The notes below the pieces were generated by a model. It worked only from the letters and a program-made list of their open reading frames with translations. It was not told the DNA's origin and ran no database searches. From Natronorubrum thiooxidans (GTDB taxonomy: Archaea > Halobacteriota > Halobacteria > Halobacteriales > Natrialbaceae), in the NCBI RefSeq assembly GCF_900156475.1, contig NZ_FTNR01000019.1:1-42238 (forward strand): a stretch of 42,238 bases of DNA, in the 5' to 3' direction. Within the stretch, counting starts at the first letter, position 1. Each line of letters starts with the position of its first letter. Below, piece by piece: positions 6,616-14,140 of the stretch. Made by a program: the position numbers and the translations under genes.

Positions 6616-7808
6616 CGTCGCCGTCGGAACGGATCGTCGGTCTCGATGCGCTCCGGGGATTCGCGTTGTTGGGCATTCTCGTAGTCAACATTTGGGTGTT
6701 TGCGATGCCCGAGTTGACCCTCTCGAATCCGACAGTGTACGGTGCGTTTACCGGGGAGAACTACTGGGCCTGGTTCGTCGGCCACGTGTTCGCCCAACAG
6801 AAGTTTCTCACGCTGTTTACGATCCTGTTCGGTGCCGGTGTCGTCCTGTTCACGCGCAACGTCGAGGACAAAGGGCTGTCGGTGCTGCAACTGTATTTCC
6901 GACGCTCCGGGTGGCTCGTCCTGTTTGGCCTCGCACACGCCTATCTGCTGTGGTACGGTGATATTCTCGTCACGTATGGTCTCTGTGCGTTTGGTGTCGT
7001 CTTTCTTCGCGATCACGAGGCGCGGACGTTGTTGCTTTTCGGGCTCAGTCTGGTGGCCGTTCCGTCGCTCCTCGAGGTCGTGTCGGGGTTGACGATGGAT
7101 CCGGCCGTGATCGCATCCACGTGGCAACCACCCGAGCCGATGCTGCAGACCGAAGTCGAAACGTACCGCAGCGGATGGGTTGACCAGATGAACCACCGCG
7201 TCTCGGCCTCGTTCCAACGCCAGACGACCGGCTTTCTCGGCTACGCTGTCTGGCGCGTCGGCGGGACTATGCTCATCGGCATGGCACTGTTCAAGTGGGG
7301 CGTGCTGACGAACGATCGGTCACCGCAGTTCTACCGTCGACTGATCGGCATCGGATCGGTCAGTGGGCTCGCCGTTATTCTCACCGGTGTCTGGTACATT
7401 CAGGCGAACGACTGGGGGACGAGCGCAGCGCTGTTCTGGCGGCAGTTCAACTACTGGGGGAGTTTCCCGCTCGCTGGGGCGTACATCGGCGTCGTGATGG
7501 CATACTGTCGGTGGCGGCCCGGGGGCATCGTGACCCGGGCGCTGGCTGCCGTGGGCCGGACTGCCTTTAGCAACTACATCTTGCAGACGGTCCTCGCCAC
7601 GTCCATCTTCTACGGCCACGGGCTCGGCCTGTTCGGGCACCTCACTCGAGTCGAACTGTTCGGGGTCGTCGTGGCTATCTGGGCGGTCCAGATCGTGCTG
7701 TCGCTACTCTGGTTGCGATGGTTCCGATTCGGTCCGCTCGAGTGGCTCTGGCGCGTGCTCACGTACGAGACGCGCCAGCCGATCCGGGCGAGCAAAACGG
7801 AGCGTTAG
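6594..7808 (+). CDS. DUF418-family multi-pass membrane protein
   Basis: 404 residues. The N-terminal SERIVGLDALRGFALLGILVVNI is the typical opening of DUF418/YeiB proteins, and the rest alternates hydrophobic helices with short loops up to a basic tail. Around ten membrane segments are visible. The C-terminal DUF418 domain includes GRTAFSNYILQT and YGHGLGLFG. Biochemical function of the family is not established; relatives are thought to be acyltransferase-like or transport-related membrane proteins. The start is followed directly by the conserved helix, and an ATAAATA stretch lies just upstream at 6579-6585. No operon partner: downstream is a stress-protein pseudogene on the other strand. 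Confidence 0.88.
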   Translation: MSSQSGPTSPSERIVGLDALRGFALLGILVVNIWVFAMPELTLSNPTVYGAFTGENYWAWFVGHVFAQQKFLTLFTILFGAGVVLFTRNVEDKGLSVLQLYFRRSGWLVLFGLAHAYLLWYGDILVTYGLCAFGVVFLRDHEARTLLLFGLSLVAVPSLLEVVSGLTMDPAVIASTWQPPEPMLQTEVETYRSGWVDQMNHRVSASFQRQTTGFLGYAVWRVGGTMLIGMALFKWGVLTNDRSPQFYRRLIGIGSVSGLAVILTGVWYIQANDWGTSAALFWRQFNYWGSFPLAGAYIGVVMAYCRWRPGGIVTRALAAVGRTAFSNYILQTVLATSIFYGHGLGLFGHLTRVELFGVVVAIWAVQIVLSLLWLRWFRFGPLEWLWRVLTYETRQPIRASKTER

Positions 7809-7839
7809 GGCGGGTCGAGTGGTGCCCCGGCGAGCATCG

Positions 7840-8316
7840 TCACTCGAGGTGAACATTCAACACCGGGACCGGTGCAGTCCGGACGATTCGCTCGGTAAGG
7901 CCGGCCGGTAACCCCGTCCGACTCACGACGAGATCGGCATCCGTCGTGGCGACGTGCGACTGTAGTTCCGAGACGACAGTCCCGGAGACGACCGTCGTGA
8001 CGATCTCGTCGACCCCTGCGCTCGCTGCACGGGCTGCTGCGTCGTCGACTCTCTCGTGGGCTGTCGCTTCTCACTGATCGACGACGTCGCGTGACCAGAC
8101 GCTGGTTCCGAACATCGACGCAGTAACGACGGCCAGCAGATGAACGGTAGCCCCGTCGCGGGCCGGGAGGTCGGCCCCCCGTGTACCCTGCTCGAGTCCA
8201 TCTCCGCGCTGGTCGACGAACACGATGCAGTCGCTGTCGCCCACGAGGCTGCGATCAACTCGGCGCTGAACATCGGTGTCAGCGTCACCGCCGACGCACG
8301 GGTCGTGGTGCATCAT
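7840..8316 (-). pseudogene. UspA-type universal stress protein with in-frame stop and lost core
   Basis: Read on the minus strand, DGATVHLLAVVTASMFGTSVWSRDVVDQ and, in the same phase after a TGA at 8071-8073, EATAHERVDDAAARAASAGVDEIVTTVVSGTVV plus ATTDADLVV form a recognisable Usp domain. The C-terminal ATP-binding loop (normally GTHGRSG…) is degraded to SRTGLPAGLTERIV. The N-terminal strand (CIVFVDQRGDG…) is poorly conserved. One premature stop plus loss of the Walker-like loop mark this as a dead copy. The first ~40 codons overlap a better-looking frame on the opposite strand, so the true 5' boundary is unclear. Confidence 0.65.
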
Positions 8317-8439
8317 TCTCAACTCTCGACTGACAAACCGGTGTTCGACAGTGCCGAGGTGACGGCACAAACGGCACGAAAACTCGGTGCAAATTCGGCC
8401 CGTCTCGCAAAGGGAATCCCACTCAAGCCGATCGGCTGA
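8140..8439 (+). other. Unidentified coding-like frame, probably a gene fragment
   Basis: 99 codons ending in TARKLGANSARLAKGIPLKPIG. From about residue 25 onward codon third positions are GC-rich, and the helix-strand pattern (HDAVAVAHEAAINSALNIGVSV, then ADARVVVHHSQL) looks like real protein. The first ~25 residues read antisense to the stress-protein pseudogene and are probably not original. I do not recognise the family. Likely the 3' part of a gene truncated when this region was rearranged. Confidence 0.3.
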
Positions 8440-8504
8440 CACGGCGCTCGGAATTGAGCTATGCGATCGAGCAACGTTGAGCCACCAATGTACTCTTAGT
8501 AACG

Positions 8505-8774
8505 TTGAAGCGATCGGAAAATAATCCCCACACGAGAGGTGAAATCGATATCGTGACGGCCGACGAACAGATAATCGAAACAAAACGTGGAGATTCCAGC
8601 GGCATCTCCGTTGAAGATACTCGATATCAAGAGCTGGAAAATCAGATGGCCAATTACGGGCAGTACACCTCAGTTGAGAGAGAACCGATCAAGATGGTGT
8701 TTCGGTCCGAGCCTGGCAGTGACGTGAAAACATTACTCCATAGTGGGGACATAGAGTGGAGGACGGATGAATGA
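8505..8774 (+). CDS. PD-(D/E)xK-like nuclease tip, probable C-terminal remnant of a polymorphic toxin
   Basis: 89 residues from TTG 8505 (in-frame codons are open from 8481). GEIDIVTADEQIIETKRG gives the D-x(n)-E-x-K core of the PD-(D/E)xK nuclease fold, followed by a helix (YQELENQMANYGQY) and a strand (PIKMVFRSE). The frame is too short for a complete enzyme and lacks any secretion or repeat region. It ends with an ATGA overlap onto the next gene, the typical layout of a toxin C-terminal domain followed by its immunity gene. Base composition is more AT-rich than neighbouring genes, consistent with transfer. Alternative: fragment of a restriction or Holliday-junction-type nuclease. Confidence 0.55.
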   Translation: MKRSENNPHTRGEIDIVTADEQIIETKRGDSSGISVEDTRYQELENQMANYGQYTSVEREPIKMVFRSEPGSDVKTLLHSGDIEWRTDE

Positions 8775-9463
8775 GCGAATGGCTGTCAATCAGTTGCACT
8801 CTGGAAAAATCGCTGGATTCACTGGAGATTGAGACGCTTTTCCGGTACTGCTTCGAGGATCTGGAATGCTCGAGGACACCTCCCACTAGCGACGATACCG
8901 ATCAGTTCCGATACACGACTGCAAAAACCGAAGAACTCGTCACTGGAGCACCTCTTGAAACGGCAATCTCCGACCTCGCCAGTGCTGAAAGCGGAGCAAT
9001 CTGGCTGTGGTACGATGACCTCGTCGCCGGCATTCACGTAAACGCCGCTGCTCGAGATCATCCGACACTGCCGTTCGTCTCGTTGACAATCGGCGAGTGG
9101 TACCTCCGGCCCTGGAACAACGACCGGCCGGAGTTGATCCACGAGTTCGTCCGCGAACTCTACGACTTCCTCGCTCCGATCTACGTCCACGGCGACACGT
9201 ACCTCGATAGCTCGACGGTAACCCGTGAGGGTATCCTCGAAAGTCAACTGGAGGACCTGTTCTGGGTGAACGGATTCGGGCTCGAGATGGCCGAACAGAT
9301 CGGCCGAGAGCGGCTGCTGCATGCACCGGCGTGGCGAATCGACGACTGTGACGACGGCGGCGTCCTTCTCTGGGAATCTCCGCTGCCACTTTCTCCAGAG
9401 AAACAGGACACCGATGCTCGCCTTCGCGCATATTTCGGCGTGAACGTCGATACCGCTGATTGA
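8771..9463 (+). CDS. Uncharacterised protein, candidate immunity protein for the upstream nuclease
   Basis: 230 residues, acidic, no signal peptide or membrane helix. It alternates strands and helices with many aromatics: IWLWYDDLVAGIHVN, PFVSLTIGEWYLRPWNN, HEFVRELYDFLAPIYVHGDTYLD, LFWVNGFGLEMAEQIGRERLL. This style is common in immunity proteins of polymorphic toxin and contact-dependent systems, and the ATG overlaps the nuclease stop. I cannot assign a named Imm family. It is intact, unlike its surroundings, consistent with selection to keep immunity after the toxin body was lost. Function is inference from context. Confidence 0.6.
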   Translation: MSEWLSISCTLEKSLDSLEIETLFRYCFEDLECSRTPPTSDDTDQFRYTTAKTEELVTGAPLETAISDLASAESGAIWLWYDDLVAGIHVNAAARDHPTLPFVSLTIGEWYLRPWNNDRPELIHEFVRELYDFLAPIYVHGDTYLDSSTVTREGILESQLEDLFWVNGFGLEMAEQIGRERLLHAPAWRIDDCDDGGVLLWESPLPLSPEKQDTDARLRAYFGVNVDTAD

Positions 9464-9702
9464 ATCCTCGGCTACGTCTGCCTTTTTCCACCCGTTGTAA
9501 GTCACTGACTGTCCTATTGAAGGAGACGCATGACCGCGAATCAGCGATCGATCGTACTCAGCGAATCGGCGAGAAAGCCAGTGATCGAACGCCCGAACTC
9601 GAACTTCCGGAGGTAACCCGTGATCCAGACACTGGAGAGTCCGTCCTCGTCGCGCCGATCGATACCTCAGACTCATCAGTGGAACGTACCTATCGAACAT
9701 GA
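9460..9702 (+). other. Possible decayed frame downstream of the immunity-like gene
   Basis: 80 codons from a TTG that overlaps the preceding stop. The last ~55 residues (ESAIDRTQRIGEKASDRTPELELPEVTRDPDTGESVLVAPID) have acidic haloarchaeal character, while the first 20 are basic and unlike their neighbours. It may be another displaced gene fragment. No family recognised, and a chance frame is possible. Confidence 0.2.
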
Positions 9703-9814
9703 TGGCACTGGTGAATCACTAGCCGGTAGCGACTGACCGGAGGAGGCCACAGTTGCTTAGTAACACTGGTCGTGATAGATTATGGCACTCACATAGAACG
9801 AATATTTCGGGGTG

Positions 9815-10357
9815 CTACTCGCCGATTTCTGATCCCGTCGCCGCTTCAGCGATCTCAGCAAGTGTGTTGGCAACTGCGTCTATTTCATCATCCAACCCGT
9901 CGACATCGTGTCGACTGGCCAAAAAGCGCGGATCGTTGTACGTCACGAAGACGTCACCATCGTCTTCCCAGACGAGCATCTTTTGTGGCAGGTCGATACC
10001 GATCGATCGACTGGCCTGCATGAGCGGCGTTCCGGCCTCCGGATTGCCGAAAACCAACAGCGTTGTCGGTGGGAGTGACTGATCGACTGACGCCGCATTT
10101 TCTGCGTGGTCGATCGTCGTTACGAGTGTGAGCGCCCGCTGCTCGATCGCTCGCTCGATGCGCGAGACCGTACTCGAAAATCTCGCGTTGCTCTCGAGTG
10201 TCTGGAGACCGTCGTCCTCTGAATCAGCCTCGTCGCCGGCAGCCCCGGTTTGCCCTCCCGCCGCTGCGGTCGCCGGGATCGTTGCGCCAGCCCCGATGCC
10301 GACGCCGAGTAGCTGTACGAACCGCCGTCTGGCTGTTTCGCCGTGTTCATCCGACAT
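9815..10357 (-). CDS. Exported DUF302 protein with twin-arginine-like signal
   Basis: 180 residues from ATG 10357. The N-terminus TARRRFVQLLGVGIGAGATIPATAAAGG has a run of arginines followed by a moderately hydrophobic segment and Ala-rich cleavage region, as in haloarchaeal Tat substrates. The DUF302 core follows: STVSRIERAIEQRALTLVTTIDH, TLLVFGNPEAGTPLM, IGIDLPQKMLVWEDDGDVFVTYNDP, LASRH. DUF302 domains occur in bacteria and archaea, often beside thiol or metal proteins; the biochemical role is unknown. Longer in-frame ATGs upstream would disrupt the signal, so 10357 is preferred. It is transcribed in the same direction as the Ser/Asp-rich gene upstream and is separated from it by a U-tract terminator. 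Confidence 0.85.
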   Translation of the reverse strand: MSDEHGETARRRFVQLLGVGIGAGATIPATAAAGGQTGAAGDEADSEDDGLQTLESNARFSSTVSRIERAIEQRALTLVTTIDHAENAASVDQSLPPTTLLVFGNPEAGTPLMQASRSIGIDLPQKMLVWEDDGDVFVTYNDPRFLASRHDVDGLDDEIDAVANTLAEIAEAATGSEIGE

Positions 10358-10537
10358 AGGCACGGGGGAGGATTCAGACCGTTGTAGAATTATCGCCCGT
10401 TCCACAATCCAACGAGAGCTTTCGGATCGAAACAGGATATTGACGACCTGCCGCTCGGATGCCAACTGTGTGGCGATGGTCACTTGTGGCCGAACGGTTC
10501 GACGCCGAGTGCAACCGCTGTGGGTATTCGACAGTGC

Positions 10538-10569
10538 AATAAAAAAGATCGGTCGGGCAACCTGTGTCG
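10538..10569 (-). terminator. U-tract terminator after the first Ser/Asp-rich gene
   Basis: Immediately after the stop the minus strand reads a GC-rich stretch and then GATCTTTTTTATTG, a run of six T residues at 10541-10546. T-runs of this kind are the usual archaeal intrinsic termination signal. The upstream pairing is weak. Confidence 0.5.
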
Positions 10570-12447
10570 TTAGCCGATCACGACGGACATCAGGGTGTCG
10601 ACTGCTGCGCCGATGTTCGAGGTCGCGCTGTCGCGTTCGATGTTGGCGGAGCTGTTGTCGATGTTCGAGTCAGAGCTGGAGCCGCCGTGGCCACAGTTGG
10701 AGTCATAGGACTCTTCGAAGCTACTGTCGTCGACTGAACTCTCGAAGCTGGCGCGCTCGGAGTCAGTGTCGGAGTCGCTGCGGGTGCTGTCCCGTTGGTC
10801 GACGTCATGGTCACTGTCGCTCTGATCGAGGCTGCTGTCGGACTCGCTGTCGTCGGCACTCTCGGAGCGGTCAGACTGGCTGGTGTCGGAGGCGCTGTCC
10901 TGCTCGCTGCTGGACTCGCTTTCGACGTCAGTGATGTCGGTCGTATCCGTACCAGTGTCACTCTCACTGTCAGTGTCGAGTGCGGAGTCGCTGCTCTCGC
11001 TGCGATCGTTCTCGCTCTCGTCGCGTTCGTCAGTGGTCGTGCTCTGGTCGTTCTCGCTGTAGCTGCGGTCACTCGAGACGTCGCTCTCGTCGTTTGCGCT
11101 GCTACTGCGTTCGGTGTCGTTGTCCGTACTGTCTCGGCTACTATCTTGTTGGTCACTCTGTGAGTCACTGCTCTCGCTTTGACTCTGGTCGCTGTCGGAA
11201 TCGCTGGTGGTCAGATCGTTGTCGGCGCTACTCGTGTCGCGGTCGCTCTCATCGAGGGAGCTCTCTGCGCCCTGACGGTCGCTCGTACTCGAGTCGAAGT
11301 CGGATTCGTCGAATGCGCTCGTGTCGCCCTCGCTGTCGGAACTTGAGCGGTCACTCTGACTGCGGTCGCTTTCGCTTGCGTCACTGTCGCTCTCGTCGAA
11401 TGCGCTCTCGCTTGCGCTACGGTCGCTTTCGCTCGCGTCACTGTCGCTCTGGACGCTCTCGTCGGCGTCGAAATCGGAGTCGCTGTCAGTCAGATCGAAG
11501 CTATCGCGATCTTGGGCACCACGGTCAACCGAGTCACTCTCGTCGTGTTCGGATGCACTGGCGCTCTCGGAACTGTCGCTTTCGTCGGCGTCGCTTTCAT
11601 CGGCGTCGCTTTCGTCGAGATCGCGCTCGTGGTCGCTCACGTCGCGTTCACTCGCATCGCGGTCCGATTCGTCGAAGGTGCTCTCGTCGAGGTCGCTTCG
11701 GCTGTCGCTCTCGTCGAGGGAACTCGAGTTGGACTCGCTCACGTCGACGTCAGTGTCGTCGTGGTCGATGTCGCTCGCACTCGAGTCGCGCTCGCTTGTG
11801 TCGGAGACGCTGTCGCTCTCCTCGGAGTCGCTCGAACTGTCGCTCGCACTCGAGTCAGCGTCGTCGGAGGCACTGTCGCTCGCGCTCGAGTCGGTCTCGC
11901 TGAGCGTGCTGTCCTGGTCGGACTCGCTGTCCTCGCGCTCGCTGACGTCACGGTCGAGGTCGCTTTCGTCCTCGTCGATTTCGACGTCCGTGTCGTCGAC
12001 CACGCTTTCGCTAACGTTGCGGTCGCTCTCGTCAATATCGCTGACGTCGCGCTCGCTGCTCGAGTCGCGCTGTTCGTTGCGGTCGTTCTCTTCGAACGAA
12101 CTCCCGTCGCGATCTGTGTCAAAGTCGCTCGAACTGTCGCTTGCGCTCTGGTCGAGGTCAGTTTCGTCTGCGTCACTCGAACTGTCGCTTGCGCTATCGC
12201 TCGCGCTCAGATCAGAGTCGCTCGAACTTTCTCGGAGATCGCTACTGGATCGATCCCGGTCGCTACTACTGTCACTCTCGCTTTCGTCCTCCTCGTCGAA
12301 CGAGGCGGTACTGTCGTCGGTGTGTTCGCCTTCATCACATCGATCGTTCACTTGCGTGTTGACGCCGGTCTGGGCTGCTGCCAGCCCGCCCGCTCCGGAC
12401 AACATCAAAAGGCCGATCATTGTGAGAATTGCTAGTTTCTGTAACAT
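10570..12447 (-). CDS. Secreted Ser/Asp-rich repeat protein 1, two cysteines
   Basis: 625 residues. A Sec-type signal (MLQKLAILTMIGLLMLSGAG, then LAAAQ) precedes about 540 residues composed almost only of Ser, Asp, Glu and Arg in loose units such as DESDADESD and ESDRSxSES, a sequence expected to be disordered and very negatively charged. Only two cysteines exist: C37 in DRCDEGE and C585 in SNCGHGG. The C-terminus ends in a short hydrophobic stretch, NIGAAVDTLMSVVIG. It aligns colinearly with the genes at 14141 and 16310, sharing RNEQRDSSSERDVSDIDESD and TLSETDSSASDSASD, so conservation goes beyond composition. Secretion to the cell surface as an acidic polymer or ion-binding coat is inference; bacterial Sdr stalks are a compositional analogue, not a homologue. 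ATG 12447 is chosen because the signal starts there. Confidence 0.82.
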   Translation of the reverse strand: MLQKLAILTMIGLLMLSGAGGLAAAQTGVNTQVNDRCDEGEHTDDSTASFDEEDESESDSSSDRDRSSSDLRESSSDSDLSASDSASDSSSDADETDLDQSASDSSSDFDTDRDGSSFEENDRNEQRDSSSERDVSDIDESDRNVSESVVDDTDVEIDEDESDLDRDVSEREDSESDQDSTLSETDSSASDSASDDADSSASDSSSDSEESDSVSDTSERDSSASDIDHDDTDVDVSESNSSSLDESDSRSDLDESTFDESDRDASERDVSDHERDLDESDADESDADESDSSESASASEHDESDSVDRGAQDRDSFDLTDSDSDFDADESVQSDSDASESDRSASESAFDESDSDASESDRSQSDRSSSDSEGDTSAFDESDFDSSTSDRQGAESSLDESDRDTSSADNDLTTSDSDSDQSQSESSDSQSDQQDSSRDSTDNDTERSSSANDESDVSSDRSYSENDQSTTTDERDESENDRSESSDSALDTDSESDTGTDTTDITDVESESSSEQDSASDTSQSDRSESADDSESDSSLDQSDSDHDVDQRDSTRSDSDTDSERASFESSVDDSSFEESYDSNCGHGGSSSDSNIDNSSANIERDSATSNIGAAVDTLMSVVIG

Positions 12448-12471
12448 TCGTTTCTCTAACCCTATACCGAA

Positions 12472-12553
12472 GGTCACTGCTCTCTCCGCCAGAGGGGATT
12501 AAAAACCGGAGACGAAGCCCTGGGGAGATACGGGTTGGATGGTGTCTCCTCGG
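12472..12553 (-). promoter_or_regulatory. Conserved promoter region of Ser/Asp-rich gene 1
   Basis: Upstream of ATG 12447, the block GGTCACTGC…CTCTCCG…(A)5…CGAAGCCC…GGAGATACGGGTT matches the block upstream of Ser/Asp-rich gene 2 at the same distance from the start. On the coding strand this reads CTTCGTC…GGTTTTTAATCCCC, where TTTTTAAT (12509-12516) is a plausible TATA box. A 5' leader of roughly 35 bases is implied. Confidence 0.5.
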
Positions 12554-12590
12554 GGATGATTGACCGACCAACGGCCTCCCTTCGAAGCTG

Positions 12591-12757
12591 CTATAGTAAC
12601 AACCGAGACGGACAGCTGTAGTCAATTACCGCCGATCACCAGAGACGGTCGGTGATCGGCGGTAAATCGTTACAGCAGACCGTATGAAACGATTGACACA
12701 CTGATCGCATAGTCGTCGTGCGATCAGATGTGCATTGACTTTCAGTGGCTACTATAG
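12591..12757. mobile_element. MITE-like palindromic element, copy 2 (167 bp)
   Basis: The element begins CTATAGTAAC and ends GGCTACTATAG. It is reversed relative to copy 1 at 6227-6313. Its right ~70 bases match copy 1's left part (CATTGACTTTCAGTGGCTA; GTCGTGCGATCAG). In addition it carries a perfect 14-bp stem, TACCGCCGATCACC (12627-12640) with its complement at 12651-12664 around a 10-base loop. No coding capacity. It lies in the gap between Ser/Asp-rich gene 1 and the DsbA-like gene. Confidence 0.68.
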
Positions 12758-12843
12758 TATGACTGTAGAACAGAACGTCGGCACCACTGAAATCGGAAAC
12801 ATGGAGCCGGGACCGCGAAACCGATCGAATCAATGAGAGCGAG

Positions 12844-13647
12844 TTACGACTCGAGCGCGGCTTCGATGGCGTCGGCGACCGCGTCGTCCTCGAGCGGATT
12901 GTCCACGATTTCGCCGTCGACGACGACCGTCGGCGTTCCGACGGCCCCCTCGCCGTCGCCGTGCTCCCAGTCCGCGGCGAGTGTCGGATAGTACGTGTCA
13001 TTCTCGAGTGCGGCCATCACGACGTCCGGATCGACGTCGAACTGCTCGGCGGTCGCGGCGAGCCCCTCGTCACTCCAGTCGTCGCTTTCCATAACCGCGT
13101 TTTTGTACTCGAAGAAGCGACCGTTCGGCTCCGCCTCGGTTCGCGTCTCGTCTTGAACTGCACGTGCGGCGTTCGCCATCGCAACCGACTCCTCGGTGGC
13201 CTTCACGGGAAAGTCGTAGTGGCGGTACTCGATCGCATCGGTGGTGATATACTCTTCCTCGAGAACCGGGAACACGTCTTCCTGGAACTGGTAGCAGAAC
13301 GGACAGCCAAGGTCTTCGTACACATCGACCGTCACGGTCCCCTCTCCGAGGGCCGGGACGGTAAGTTGACGGTCCTCGTCGACGTCCTCGAGCTCTGCCG
13401 GCAGGGTGGCCGAAGTGTTGGCCGGCCCACCAGCACCGAAGAGAATCCACAGGTAGCCGAGCGCGAACAACACGAGTATCACACTGACGCCTGCGTAGAG
13501 GGCCACGTTCCGCTTTTTCGGTGGTCCGGCGACCTGTTTGGCTCGTCGTCTATCGATCGCCGTCAGTTCGTCCGAATGGACCCGCTCGAGGTGGCCCTCG
13601 TACGCCTCATCAGGAACAGTCTCTCCACAGTAGGTACAGCGTGTCAT
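12844..13647 (-). CDS. Membrane-anchored DsbA-like thiol oxidoreductase with N-terminal zinc finger
   Basis: 267 residues. C4-x2-C7 and H19/H24 (CTYCGE…GHLERVH) form a C2H2-type finger on the cytoplasmic side. A membrane helix spans about 48-70. The outside part is a DsbA/thioredoxin-fold domain with active site C115-P-F-C118 and cis-proline loop VGTPTVVVDGE. This layout would place the thiol chemistry at the cell surface, acting on exported cysteines. Its neighbours on the same strand are exported proteins with exactly two cysteines, which makes them plausible substrates (inference). The same finger plus anchor recurs at 18403-19035 with a different outer domain. Upstream the minus strand carries TTCGACCACCCTTGATAC, also found before the 18403 gene in near-identical form. 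Confidence 0.9.
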   Translation of the reverse strand: MTRCTYCGETVPDEAYEGHLERVHSDELTAIDRRRAKQVAGPPKKRNVALYAGVSVILVLFALGYLWILFGAGGPANTSATLPAELEDVDEDRQLTVPALGEGTVTVDVYEDLGCPFCYQFQEDVFPVLEEEYITTDAIEYRHYDFPVKATEESVAMANAARAVQDETRTEAEPNGRFFEYKNAVMESDDWSDEGLAATAEQFDVDPDVVMAALENDTYYPTLAADWEHGDGEGAVGTPTVVVDGEIVDNPLEDDAVADAIEAALES

Positions 13648-13718
13648 CGGTGGATATACCGAACAGTCGGCCGGGGCGTATCAAGGGTGGTCGAAGAAAC
13701 GGAGCAGGTATGAGCAGA

Positions 13719-13892
13719 TCAGGCGGATTCGTTTCGATCGGGGTCAGCGCGATCACGGCGTCTTTTCAACTCTCTGGCGATCACGTGTGCGTATCCCGGG
13801 ACGATACAGCCCGTTTTGCAGAACTGTTCCCAGGCTATCTGCTCGTCGTCAGGAGAGGGATTCGTGGATCGCGGCTGGTCGTTTCGGTTCAT
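13719..13892 (-). CDS. Small hypothetical protein with a CxxxC pair
   Basis: 57 codons from ATG 13892 to TGA 13719. The sequence runs from MNRNDQPRSTNPSPDDEQIA through WEQFCKTGCIVPGYAHVI to a basic helix ARELKRRRDRADPDR. Cysteines at 25 and 29. It is short and basic for a haloarchaeon. It lies 72 bases upstream of the DsbA-like gene on the same strand. No family recognised; it could be a small regulator or a chance frame. Confidence 0.4.
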   Translation of the reverse strand: MNRNDQPRSTNPSPDDEQIAWEQFCKTGCIVPGYAHVIARELKRRRDRADPDRNESA

Positions 13893-14098
13893 GAGTGGGC
13901 TGTCGATGCGGCTTCGACCGCTCGACTGAAGGCCGTACCACCGACTGGACCGCGTCGAATACTAAACACCGGTCGAAGCACCGGAGTCCGTCGAGAACAA
14001 AGACCCCTATTCGACGACACAGCCACCGCAGACCAAGTGTGTTGAGTCAGGGCTTTGAGACGGTCGGTTTCGAACGCAGTCGCTCTCAGCGCGTTGCC

Positions 14099-14120
14099 CA
14101 TTAATAAAAACCGGGTGTGG
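14099..14120 (-). terminator. U-tract terminator after Ser/Asp-rich gene 2
   Basis: About 20 bases past the stop, the minus strand reads CACCCGGTTTTTATTAATGG, with five T residues (14106-14110) followed by an AT-rich stretch. Upstream of 13892 back to this point (about 13893-14098) I see no gene. Confidence 0.5.
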
Positions 14121-14140
14121 TGTGATCGCGTCTCGCGTTC

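Noticed and set aside
13710-14045. Plus-strand frame from ATG 13710 in the gap between the DsbA-like gene and Ser/Asp-rich gene 2
   Set aside because: Composition and codon use are not coding-like; the minus-strand 57-codon frame in the same DNA looks better.
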